64,000 nt of DNA from Bog-473 sp963750075 (lineage in GTDB: Bacteria > Actinomycetota > Acidimicrobiia > Acidimicrobiales > RAAP-2). Of the stretch, positions 16,723 through 24,262 are shown piece after piece. Both the position numbers and the translations under genes were made by a program. The stretch lies in NCBI GenBank assembly GCA_963750075.1, contig CAVVPG010000008.1:124001-188000 (forward strand). Reading direction: 5' to 3'. Each line of letters begins with the position of its first letter. The first letter of the stretch is position 1. The notes beneath the pieces were generated by a model that was not told the origin of the DNA, did not search any database, and was given only the letters and a program-made list of their open reading frames with translations.

Positions 16723-16782
16723 TCTCGGCCCCGACCGGGACCGGACGGAATGGAGTTCTCAGCATGAGCGCAACCAGCGTCT

Positions 16783-17238
16783 GTGGACAGGGTCATCGAC
16801 GCACCGGCCGCCGCCATCTTCGACGTGGTGGCCGACGCCTCCCGCCATCCCGAGATCGACGGGTCGGGCAGCGTGGCCGGGCCCAAGGGTGTCGTGCCGC
16901 AGCGCCTGTCCCTGGGCGCCACCTTCGGCATGCACATGAAGCTGGGCGTGCCCTACTCCATGACCAACGCGGTGATCGAGTTCGAGCCGGACCGGCGCAT
17001 CGCCTGGCAGACGGTGCTCGCCGGCCCCCTGGGGCGTTTCATCGGGGGGCGCATCTGGCGCTACGATCTCGAGGAGGTCGCCGGCGGGACCAAGGTGACC
17101 GAGACCTGGGACATCTCCCGGGACAAGCAGGCGTTCTTCTTGAAGCACGGCAAGGTCGGCCAGCAGACCGCGGGATCCATGTCCAAGACGCTCGACCGCC
17201 TGGCCCAGATCACCGAGAACCCGGGCACGCGGTCGTGA
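16783..17238 (+). CDS. SRPBCC family protein, possible N-terminal frameshift
   Basis: 151-aa START/Bet v1-like (SRPBCC) protein: VDRVIDAPAAAIFDVVADASRHPEIDGSGSV, the strand run with RIAWQTVLAGPLGRFIGGRIWRYDLEEV, and a long C-terminal helix. GTG 16783 has no ribosome site, whereas an ATG at 16764 in another frame has GGAG 8 nt upstream and codes for MSATSV. Removing one T near 16781 would fuse them into MSATSVVDRVIDAP, a normal first strand for the family. A single-base insertion is therefore likely. Role: lipid or polyketide binding or cyclase, not determined. Confidence 0.75.
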   Translation: MDRVIDAPAAAIFDVVADASRHPEIDGSGSVAGPKGVVPQRLSLGATFGMHMKLGVPYSMTNAVIEFEPDRRIAWQTVLAGPLGRFIGGRIWRYDLEEVAGGTKVTETWDISRDKQAFFLKHGKVGQQTAGSMSKTLDRLAQITENPGTRS

Positions 17239-17245
17239 CGCGCCC

Positions 17246-18616
17246 GTGACCGGCTCCGTCGACGCCGCCGCGATCGACGCCGCCTGGGAGGCGCGCGTGA
17301 TCCCCACCCTCAGCGAGTACACGCGCATCCCGTGCCTCTCCCCCGCCTACGACCCCGAGTGGGCCGAGCGGGGCGCCATCGCCGAGGCCGCCGAGCTCCT
17401 GCGCTCGTGGGTGCGCGACCAGGAGCCGGCACTGCACACCGAGATCGTCCAGCTGCCCGGGCGGACCCCGGTGCTCCTGATCGACAACGGCGGCTCCGGC
17501 GAGCCCATCGTCGTGTACGGGCACATGGACAAGCAGCCGCCGCTGGGCGAGTGGCGCAGCGGGCTCGGGCCCTACGAGCCGGTGCGCGACGGCGACCTCC
17601 TCTACGGCAGGGGCACCGCCGACGACGGCTACTCGATGTTCGCCGCCGTGACGGCGTTGCTGGCCGCGGGCGGCGGGGACGGCCGCGTCCTCATCCTCAT
17701 CGAGGCGAGCGAGGAGAGCGGCAGCCCGGACCTGGCGGCACACCTCGAGAACCTCGAGGAGCGCATCGGGACGCCGCGGCTGGTGATCTGCCTCGACTCG
17801 GGCGGGCTCAGCTACGACCGGCTCTGGCTGACGACGTCGCTGCGCGGGATCCTCGTCGCCACGGTGCGGGTCGACGTGCTCACCGAAGGCATCCACAGCG
17901 GAGCGGGCGGGGGCGTCGTCCCGTCGTCGTTCCGTATCCTGCGCCGCATCCTCTCGGGGATCGAGGACGAGGCGACCGGCCGCATCCTCCTGCCGGAACT
18001 GGCGGGGGCGGGGATCCCCGCCGCGCACCGGGCCAACATCGAGGCGCTGGCGGTGGAGTTCCCCGAGAGCGCCGCGCCCGTCGTGGACGGCCTGCACCTG
18101 CTCACCCCCGACCCGGTCGACCGGCTGATCGCCCGCACCTGGGGGGCCGCGTTGGAGGTCACGGGCGCCGACGGCCTCCCCAAGCCGCACGACGGCGGCA
18201 ACGTCCTGCGGCCGTCGACCACGCTCAAGCTGTCGCTGCGGCTGCCGCCCGACGTGGACGCCCAGGCGGCCTGCGACGCGCTGATCTCGGCCATCCGCAC
18301 CGACGAGGGGGCCCACGTCACGATCGACATGGAGGCGGCGGCCCAGGGGTGGATCGCCCCGCCGCTCGAGCCGGGCACCGCCGCCACGTTGTCGGCCGTC
18401 TCGAAGGAACGCTTCGGGCGGGACTTCGGCTCGGTCGGTGAGGGCGGCTCCATCCCGTTCCTGCCCGACCTCCAGAAGGGGTTCCCGGGAACGCCCTTCG
18501 TGGCCACGGGGGTCCTCGGGCCGCATTCGAACGCGCACGGGCCCAACGAGGCCCTGCACATCCCGATGGCCAAGGCGGTGACGCACGCCGTCGCAGAGCT
18601 CCTGAGCTCCGGTTAG
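17246..18616 (+). CDS. M20 family zinc metallopeptidase, dipeptidase-like
   Basis: 456-aa M20 (CNDP/PepV-type) peptidase. Di-zinc motifs are in order: VVYGHMDKQPP (HxD), GRGTADDG (bridging Asp), EASEESGS (catalytic and metal Glu), ICLDSGG, and a C-terminal GPHSNAHGPNEALHI with the last His. A dimerisation domain lies between about residues 200 and 330. Starts at GTG 17246, 8 nt after the SRPBCC stop. Cleaves small peptides or amide conjugates in the cytoplasm; specificity unknown. Confidence 0.92.
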   Translation: MTGSVDAAAIDAAWEARVIPTLSEYTRIPCLSPAYDPEWAERGAIAEAAELLRSWVRDQEPALHTEIVQLPGRTPVLLIDNGGSGEPIVVYGHMDKQPPLGEWRSGLGPYEPVRDGDLLYGRGTADDGYSMFAAVTALLAAGGGDGRVLILIEASEESGSPDLAAHLENLEERIGTPRLVICLDSGGLSYDRLWLTTSLRGILVATVRVDVLTEGIHSGAGGGVVPSSFRILRRILSGIEDEATGRILLPELAGAGIPAAHRANIEALAVEFPESAAPVVDGLHLLTPDPVDRLIARTWGAALEVTGADGLPKPHDGGNVLRPSTTLKLSLRLPPDVDAQAACDALISAIRTDEGAHVTIDMEAAAQGWIAPPLEPGTAATLSAVSKERFGRDFGSVGEGGSIPFLPDLQKGFPGTPFVATGVLGPHSNAHGPNEALHIPMAKAVTHAVAELLSSG

Positions 18617-18626
18617 GTTCCCGTCC

Positions 18627-19379
18627 ATGACAACCGAAGGCGCCCTGACGGGCAAGGTGGCGCTCGTCACCGGCGGCAGCCGCGGTCTCGGTCGCGAGAT
18701 GGTCCTGGCCTTCGCCGACGCGGGTGCCGACGTCGTGATCGCCAGCCGCAAGATCGACAACTGCAAGGTGGTCGCGGCCGAGGTCGAGGCCAGGGGGCGG
18801 CGCGCCCTCCCCGTGGCCTGCCACGTCGGGCACTGGGACGAGATGGACGGGCTGGTCGAAGAGGCCTACGGCACCTTCGGGAAGGTCGACGTCCTCGTGA
18901 ACAACGCCGGCATGTCGCCCTTGTACCCCGACCTGACCTCGGTGACCGAGGACCTCTGGGACAAGGTGATCGCGGTGAACCTGAAGGGCCCCTTCCGCCT
19001 CACCACCCTGGTCGGCACGCGCATGGCCGCCGGCGCCGGCGGGTCCATCATCAACGTCTCGACGACCGGCTCCCTGCGCCCCGCCCCCGACATGCTTCCC
19101 TACGACGCCGCCAAGGCCGGGCTCAACACGCTCACCGAGGGCTTCGCCAAGGCCTTCGGTCCGACCGTGCGGGTGAACTGCATCATGGCGGGGCCCTTCC
19201 TGACCGACATCGCCGCGAAGTCGTGGGGACCGGCAGCCCGAGAGCACGGCATGCCGCGCCACGCCTTGGGACGTGCGGGCGAGCCGCCCGAGATCGTGGG
19301 CGCCGCTCTCTACTTCGCCACCGACGCCTCGTCGTTCACGACGGGCGCCGTCCTGCGCGTCGACGGAGGGATCCCATGA
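18627..19379 (+). CDS. Short-chain dehydrogenase/reductase
   Basis: 250-aa classical SDR: TGGSRGLGREM, NNAGMSPLYPDLTSV, the catalytic serine in NVSTTGSL, YDAAKAGLN, and the C-terminal SFTTGAVLRVDGGIP that ends most FabG-like SDRs. TAGGTT sits 7 nt before the ATG, so a leaderless internal promoter is possible even though the preceding gene ends only 10 nt upstream. Its stop overlaps the next start (ATGA). Confidence 0.92.
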   Translation: MTTEGALTGKVALVTGGSRGLGREMVLAFADAGADVVIASRKIDNCKVVAAEVEARGRRALPVACHVGHWDEMDGLVEEAYGTFGKVDVLVNNAGMSPLYPDLTSVTEDLWDKVIAVNLKGPFRLTTLVGTRMAAGAGGSIINVSTTGSLRPAPDMLPYDAAKAGLNTLTEGFAKAFGPTVRVNCIMAGPFLTDIAAKSWGPAAREHGMPRHALGRAGEPPEIVGAALYFATDASSFTTGAVLRVDGGIP

Positions 19380-19993
19380 CGAATATCGCCGACTTCTGGT
19401 TCGACCCCTTGTGCCCGTGGGCCTGGATCACCTCGCGCTGGATGCTCGAGGTCGAGCAGGTGCGCGACATCCACACGGAGTGGCACGTGATGTCGTTGGC
19501 CATCCTCAATGAGGGGCGCCGGGAGCTCACCGACGAGTACAAGGAGCGCATGGCGAAGGCGAAGGGGCCGGTGCGGATCTGTATCGCGGCCGAGCAGCAG
19601 GAAGGCCCTGACATCCTGCTCCCGCTGTACACGGCGCTCGGGACGCGCATGCACGTCCAGCGCCGAGGGCGCGAGGAGGGACAGCTCGGGGCGGTCGTGA
19701 CCGAGGCGCTGGCCGAGGTCGGTCTCCCGGAGTCGCTGGCCGCCGCGGCCACCTCCACCGAGTACGACGACGCGCTGGCCGCCTCGCACGACGCGGGCAT
19801 GGGCCCCGTCGGCGCCGACGTGGGCACGCCGGTCATCCACGTCAACGGACGCGCCATCTTCGGCCCGGTCGTCACCCCGGCCCCCAAGGGAGACGCGGCG
19901 GGGCGCCTCTGGGACGGGGTGCTGCTGTGCACAGGGACCGAGGGCTTCTTCGAGCTCAAGCGCACCCGGGACCAGCGACCCAGCTTCGACTGA
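19376..19993 (+). CDS. Rv2466c-type mycothiol-dependent DsbA-family protein, CPWA variant
   Basis: 205-aa thioredoxin-fold protein closely matching M. tuberculosis Rv2466c (mycothiol-dependent nitroreductase): ADFWFDPLCPWAWITSRW, EWHVMSLAILNEGRRELTDEY, GPVRICIAAEQ, LYTALGTRMHVQ, GADVGTPVIHVNGRAIFGPV and the terminal FFELKRTRDQRP. Rv2466c has CPWC; here the second cysteine is Ala16 (codon 19421-19423), leaving the monothiol Cys13. ATG 19376 overlaps the SDR stop (ATGA) with GGAGGG upstream, so the two are translationally coupled. Confidence 0.92.
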   Translation: MTNIADFWFDPLCPWAWITSRWMLEVEQVRDIHTEWHVMSLAILNEGRRELTDEYKERMAKAKGPVRICIAAEQQEGPDILLPLYTALGTRMHVQRRGREEGQLGAVVTEALAEVGLPESLAAAATSTEYDDALAASHDAGMGPVGADVGTPVIHVNGRAIFGPVVTPAPKGDAAGRLWDGVLLCTGTEGFFELKRTRDQRPSFD

Positions 19994-20027
19994 GCACCGC
20001 CGGCGCGGGCGACATGGCGCACGCCAC

Positions 20028-20960
20028 TCACCACGAGGCCGGGCCGTCCAGGAGAGGCCCGGGTGCGAGCAGAGCCGGGTCCGGGCGCTCCCGGCTCCAC
20101 AGGAGGGTGCACGCCAGTGCCCCCACGAGGAACACCCCGTCGAAGGCGACCGCGGCGGCGTGCGAGTAGGCGCCGATCGAGATGCCGGCATCCCAGACGA
20201 AGTGGCACACGATGAAGGGCAGCAGACGGCGGAGCCGTCGGTACACCAGGACCGTGGCGAGGGCCCACAGGACGATGGGCAGGACGCCGGGCCCGTAGTA
20301 GAGGTGGTACGACACGCGCACCAGGACGGCGATGACGACCACGGACGCGGCGGACCAGCCGCGCTGCTCCAGGCGACGCACGAGGTACCCGAGGACGACG
20401 ATCTCCTCGACCACAGCGGCCTGGAGGCTCTTGAGGACGCCCACGACCACGAAGGCGGCGGGCAGTGCCGGCCCCACGACGTCGTACCGCGGGAGGTGCA
20501 GGCCGGTCACCAGTGCGGACCCCACCTCCTGGGGGATCCACTGGACGAGGACCCAGACCGGAAGGACGAGTGCGAGGTCCTTCCGGAAGCGGTGGCCCGC
20601 CAGGCCGATCGACTCGACACCTTCGCCGTCGCGGATGAGCAAGAAGATGACCAGTCCCGCGGCGGCGAACTCGGAGAGGACGATGCCGATGGAGAGGGTG
20701 AGGGAGAGGCCGGGCTCCCCCGCGATGACCATGCTCCCGTCGGAGTACTCGACCCCGGTCGTCACATGCATGAGCAGGTAGGTAACGGCGGCGATGGTCG
20801 ACCCCAGGGGAAAGATGGAGAGCACCACCAGGGTCTCCCAGCCGTAGAGCCTCCGCAGCCTGGGGTCCGTGATCGGCCGCGCTCCGGCATGGTCCTGCCG
20901 CCGGGTCGACGGCGCGGGGCGTGGCAGCGGCGCCGAAGGCTCCCCGGTGTCCTCGCTCAA
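20028..20960 (-). CDS. CPBP family intramembrane metalloprotease
   Basis: 310-aa protein with a polar N-terminus of about 40 residues and then about eight hydrophobic helices. CPBP/Abi motifs: motif 1 VVEEIVVLGYLVRRLEQRG (EExxxxxxL), motif 2 VRVSYHLYYG (SxxxH) and motif 3 CHFVWDAG (HxxxD). The family includes CAAX-type proteases and bacteriocin-immunity proteins; substrate unknown. On the opposite strand from its left neighbour (35 nt convergent gap), and followed upstream by a DUF2510 membrane gene. Confidence 0.88.
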   Translation of the reverse strand: MSEDTGEPSAPLPRPAPSTRRQDHAGARPITDPRLRRLYGWETLVVLSIFPLGSTIAAVTYLLMHVTTGVEYSDGSMVIAGEPGLSLTLSIGIVLSEFAAAGLVIFLLIRDGEGVESIGLAGHRFRKDLALVLPVWVLVQWIPQEVGSALVTGLHLPRYDVVGPALPAAFVVVGVLKSLQAAVVEEIVVLGYLVRRLEQRGWSAASVVVIAVLVRVSYHLYYGPGVLPIVLWALATVLVYRRLRRLLPFIVCHFVWDAGISIGAYSHAAAVAFDGVFLVGALACTLLWSRERPDPALLAPGPLLDGPASW

Positions 20961-21011
20961 GCGACCCCCTCCTCGCGACCCGATCCGCCACGTCGTTGCG
21001 GCGGCGGGCTC

Positions 21012-21398
21012 TCAGGCCTCGGTGACCCGTTCGACGCCGCCGTCCTCGACCTTGTTGGTCCACTGCGCGCCGTCCCAGAATCGGAATTCGTGTTGCGCCA
21101 CCGGATCGGGGTACCACCCCGGCGGGGGTTCGGCGGGAGAACCCGGCGTCGTCGGCGTGACCACGGCGGGCTTCGTCGTCGACCGGGCGATGAGGAACAG
21201 GATGACGCAGACCAGCAGGGAGAGGAAGCCGATCAGGCCCCACACCCACGACGGCATGTGCCACGGCGTCACGTTGTTCTTCTTCTTGAAGGACTCCGAC
21301 GACCGGTACGCGACGACGCCGACGACGAGGCCGATGACCAGATAGACGATCAATTGCGCCGACGAGGCGGTCGCCAGCAGTGCCGTGTGCATGTGCAC
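21012..21398 (-). CDS. Small membrane protein with DUF2510 domain
   Basis: 128 aa. Two hydrophobic segments (about residues 12-31 and 52-70) are followed by a Pro-rich linker and a C-terminal DUF2510 module, PPPGWYPDPVAQHEFRFWDGAQWTNKV. DUF2510 is common in actinobacterial membrane and secretion proteins; no molecular role is established. The 21399-21573 gap upstream shows no gene. Confidence 0.82.
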   Translation of the reverse strand: MHMHTALLATASSAQLIVYLVIGLVVGVVAYRSSESFKKKNNVTPWHMPSWVWGLIGFLSLLVCVILFLIARSTTKPAVVTPTTPGSPAEPPPGWYPDPVAQHEFRFWDGAQWTNKVEDGGVERVTEA

Positions 21399-21573
21399 GC
21401 CCCCGTTCGTCCGAGGACCGGCGTCAGCCGGGCCACCCGTTCAGTCCGGCCCAGGGTGGCACACGAGCCAGGGGAAATGGTGGCAAAGGTGTTGCAGCGC
21501 TGTTGCGCCGGGACGGACCTCGCGCATCCCGTCAACGCCGAGGACCGACGCGGTGGTGCAACCCCGCCCTGAC

Positions 21574-22035
21574 TCAGTAGTACCCGCGCATCAGCTCGGT
21601 TGCCCATACCGGCTGCCGGACCTCGGTGCCGTCGGGCTCGAACTCTCGCATGTAGGGCTTGACGTCGAGGACGGGTGAGCCGTCGATCGCATCGAGCCCG
21701 CGCACCTGCAGCTCGAGCCCCTGCACCGCCACGAGCCGGCAGGCCGAGACGCCGAGGCGGTTGGGGCGCATCTTGGCCCGCTGGGCGAACATCCCGACCT
21801 CGGGCCAGTCGGGGTTCCCCCGCGGCCGGCGGGCGCCCGTCTGCACGTCGGCCTCCCCGACGAGGTGGAACTGGAACACGACGACGAGGTGGGAGAAGTC
21901 GGCGAGCCCGGCCACGGCGTCGATCCCGAAGCGCGTGCCGTCGAGGCGGATGACGGCCTCCACGGCGCCCCAGTCGTCGTCGACCGCGTCGGCCCGGCCT
22001 CCCACCACCACGCCCACCGGCTCCAGCGCAATCAC
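21574..22035 (-). CDS. TrmO/TsaA-like tRNA N6-threonylcarbamoyladenosine methyltransferase
   Basis: 153 aa from GTG 22035 (VIALEPVGVV); TTG 22044 is an alternative. It carries the TsaA/UPF0066 signature: the N-terminal LEPVGVVVGGR strand, FSHLVVVFQFHLV, then RPNRLGVSACRLVAVQGLELQVRGLDAIDGSPVLDVKPY. TrmO methylates t6A37 in tRNA-Thr with SAM in E. coli; short actinobacterial forms contain only the beta-barrel domain. Divergent from the ABC permease genes with a very short intergenic region. Confidence 0.85.
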   Translation of the reverse strand: MIALEPVGVVVGGRADAVDDDWGAVEAVIRLDGTRFGIDAVAGLADFSHLVVVFQFHLVGEADVQTGARRPRGNPDWPEVGMFAQRAKMRPNRLGVSACRLVAVQGLELQVRGLDAIDGSPVLDVKPYMREFEPDGTEVRQPVWATELMRGYY

Positions 22036-22047
22036 CGCGGCCAACGC

Positions 22048-22098
22048 TAGTTTGACCCCGTGCGGTCACGGCGCGAGGGCGAGGAGCGCGGCGGCTGA
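22048..22098 (+). promoter_or_regulatory. Leaderless promoter and 12-codon upstream ORF before the ABC permease
   Basis: TAGTTT (22048-22053) lies 6 nt before GTG 22060, which opens a 12-codon frame VRSRREGEERGG ending at TGA 22096-22098. That stop overlaps the probable CTG start of the permease (CTGA, 22095-22098). The upstream ORF may couple or regulate permease translation. The alternative is a one-base deletion joining the two frames. Confidence 0.45.
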
Positions 22099-23222
22099 TC
22101 GCGGCCATCACCGCCAACGAGCTGCGCCGGCGGGTCCGTGACCGTTCGGCGGTGATCACGTGCCTGGTGGCGCCGCTCGCCATCGCCGCCATTCTCGGGT
22201 TCGCCTTCGCCGGGAAGCCGGCCACCGGCACGCTGGCCATCGGGGTGTCCGGCGCGCCGCCGGCGCTCGTCCGGGCCGCCGCGCACGCCAGCCAGCTCCC
22301 GGGCGACGTCGTGGTCCGCCTCGTCCCCAGCGCGGCCGACCTCCGCCGGCAGGTGGCGGACGGCATGCTGGCGGGGGGCGTCGCCGTCTCCCGCGACCGC
22401 AAGAGCCTGTCGGACCTGTTGATCCCGATGGTGGCGCCGGGCGCCACCCCCTCGCCCGGCTTCACCGTGGTGGACCGGGCCGACGCGCTGGTCGCGCGGG
22501 AGGTGGCCGAGGGCCTGGCGGCCGGCCTGGCGAGCCGGCTGTACGCCGGCCGCCTCGAGGGAGGGACGGCCACCGACGCGGCGGCCATCTCCGTGTCCGC
22601 CAGCACGCTGGGCAACGGGGGCAAGCCGGTGCTGAACTACTTCGCCCCGTCGATCGCCGTGGTCTTCCTCTTCATCGGCAGCGGGCTCGGCATGCGTTCC
22701 CTGATGATGGAGCGGGCGACGGGCACCCTGGCCCGGCTCGCGGCGGCACCCATCCGGGCGGGCAGCATCGTGTGGGGGAAGCTGCTCGCCATCGCCGTGA
22801 CCGGCCTCACCTCCATCCTGATCGTGTGGGGTGTGACGGCGGCGGCCTTCGGCGCGCGGTGGGGGGCGCCGCTGGGCGTGCTGATGATGTGCGTCGGCGC
22901 CACCGCTGCCCTGTGCGGCCTGGGTACCTTCGTGACCTCGTTCGCCCGTACGCCGCAGGAGGCCTTCGCCACCTCCCTGATCATCGGTCTCGTGCTCGCG
23001 CTGCTCGGTGGCAACCTGCTCCCGCCCGGCGCGCTACCCGAGGCGTTCCAGGTGCTCAGCCTGGGCACCCCCAACGGCTGGGCGCTGGTCGGGTTCGGCC
23101 GCCTGGCGCTGCTCGGGGATCCGGCCTCGTCGGTCGTCGGCCCCTTCCTGGTCCTGTGCCTCATCGCCCTGGTGACCGGTGGCCTGGCCCTGGCCCGCGT
23201 CCAGAGGATGGTGACCCCGTGA
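22095..23222 (+). CDS. ABC-2 type transporter permease, probable CTG start
   Basis: 375-aa ABC-2 (ABC2_membrane_3-like) permease. The N-terminal amphipathic IAAITANELRRRVRDRSAVI and first membrane helix LVAPLAIAAILGFAF are followed by a large extracytoplasmic domain (about residues 40-195) and five more helices, with ERATGTLARLAAAPIRAG as the coupling segment. No ATG, GTG or TTG exists in frame before GTG 22152, which would cut off the conserved N-terminus. CTG 22095 lies 8 nt after GAGGAG, so CTG initiation is the best reading. GTGA overlap with the next permease. Confidence 0.82.
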   Translation: MIAAITANELRRRVRDRSAVITCLVAPLAIAAILGFAFAGKPATGTLAIGVSGAPPALVRAAAHASQLPGDVVVRLVPSAADLRRQVADGMLAGGVAVSRDRKSLSDLLIPMVAPGATPSPGFTVVDRADALVAREVAEGLAAGLASRLYAGRLEGGTATDAAAISVSASTLGNGGKPVLNYFAPSIAVVFLFIGSGLGMRSLMMERATGTLARLAAAPIRAGSIVWGKLLAIAVTGLTSILIVWGVTAAAFGARWGAPLGVLMMCVGATAALCGLGTFVTSFARTPQEAFATSLIIGLVLALLGGNLLPPGALPEAFQVLSLGTPNGWALVGFGRLALLGDPASSVVGPFLVLCLIALVTGGLALARVQRMVTP

Positions 23223-24262
23223 TCCCGATCGTGCGGGTCAACCTGCGCCGGGCCGGCGGCGACCGCCGCTACCTCTTCGTGGCCACCGTCTTCCCGGTCC
23301 TCTTCATCCTCGTCACCGGGATCCTGGCCGGCAGTCCCAAGGAGCCGGTCGGCCTGGTGCATCCCTCGGCGAGGCTCCTCCAGCTGGTGGCCCACACGGG
23401 CGATCTCAAGGTGCGACTCGAGCCGAACCGGGCCCAGCTGGGTGACGACATCCTGCGGGGGCGGGTCGTGGCCGGGCTGGTCTCGCTGCCGGCGCCATCG
23501 GGGTCGGTGCGGGTCGACTTCGTGAGCGAGTCCGCATCGACGAGCGCGGTGCAGGCGCGCACCGACGTGGTCGCCCTGCTCGACCTGATCGCCGCCGAGG
23601 GCCGGCACAGCAGCGTGACCGACGTCACACTGGCCCGCACCGACGTGCCGGCCGCCCTCAGCCCCTTCTCCTACGTGGCACCGGCCGACACCGTCCTGTT
23701 CCTCGGCATCACGGTGCTGCTCCTCGCCTCGGGTTTCGTGGAGTCGCGCCGCCTCGGGGTGATGCGCCGTCTCGCCGCGGCGCCGGTTCGCCGGCGCACC
23801 GTGATGGCCGCGCTGATGGCCACCAGCCTGTGCGTCGCCGCCGCGCAGTCGGTGGGGCTCCTCCTGGTCGGACGGCTCATCTTCGGCGTGCACTGGGGCG
23901 ACCCGGCCGGCGTCTTCCTGGTGCTCGCCACGCTGTCCCTGGCGTACAGCGGGGCGGCCGCCCTGGTGAGCGTGCGCTCGCGCACCGAGGAGCAGGCGAT
24001 CTCGCTCGCCGTGGTGCTCGGCATCGTGTGCGGCATGCTCGGCGGCTGCATGTACCCCCTCGACGTCGTGGGCCCCGTCGTACGGGCGGTGGGCCACGTC
24101 GTGCCCCAGGCCTGGGCCATGGATGCCTTCGTCAAGCTCATCTACGACCATGCCGGGCTGGCCGGCGTGCTCCCCGAGGTCGCGGTCCTGGCCCTCTTCG
24201 CCCTCGTCCTGAGCGGTCTGGCGCTGCGCGCCTACGCGCGGACGGTGTACTCCCCGGGATGA
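23219..24262 (+). CDS. ABC-2 type transporter permease
   Basis: 347-aa second ABC-2 permease starting at GTG 23219 within the previous stop (GTGA). N-terminal IPIVRVNLRRAGGDRRYLFVATVFPVLFILVTG, an extracytoplasmic domain, then FVESRRLGVMRRLAAAPVRRRTVMA and five or six helices. The two permeases probably form a heterodimer. No ATP-binding subunit lies on either side (TrmO upstream, a convergent monooxygenase downstream), so it must come from another locus. Overlaps the convergent monooxygenase gene by 31 nt. Confidence 0.85.
   Translation: MIPIVRVNLRRAGGDRRYLFVATVFPVLFILVTGILAGSPKEPVGLVHPSARLLQLVAHTGDLKVRLEPNRAQLGDDILRGRVVAGLVSLPAPSGSVRVDFVSESASTSAVQARTDVVALLDLIAAEGRHSSVTDVTLARTDVPAALSPFSYVAPADTVLFLGITVLLLASGFVESRRLGVMRRLAAAPVRRRTVMAALMATSLCVAAAQSVGLLLVGRLIFGVHWGDPAGVFLVLATLSLAYSGAAALVSVRSRTEEQAISLAVVLGIVCGMLGGCMYPLDVVGPVVRAVGHVVPQAWAMDAFVKLIYDHAGLAGVLPEVAVLALFALVLSGLALRAYARTVYSPG

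Noticed and set aside
22160..24262. 700-residue open frame across both permeases
   Set aside because: Its first half is out of frame with permease 1; only the part from GTG 23219 is real.
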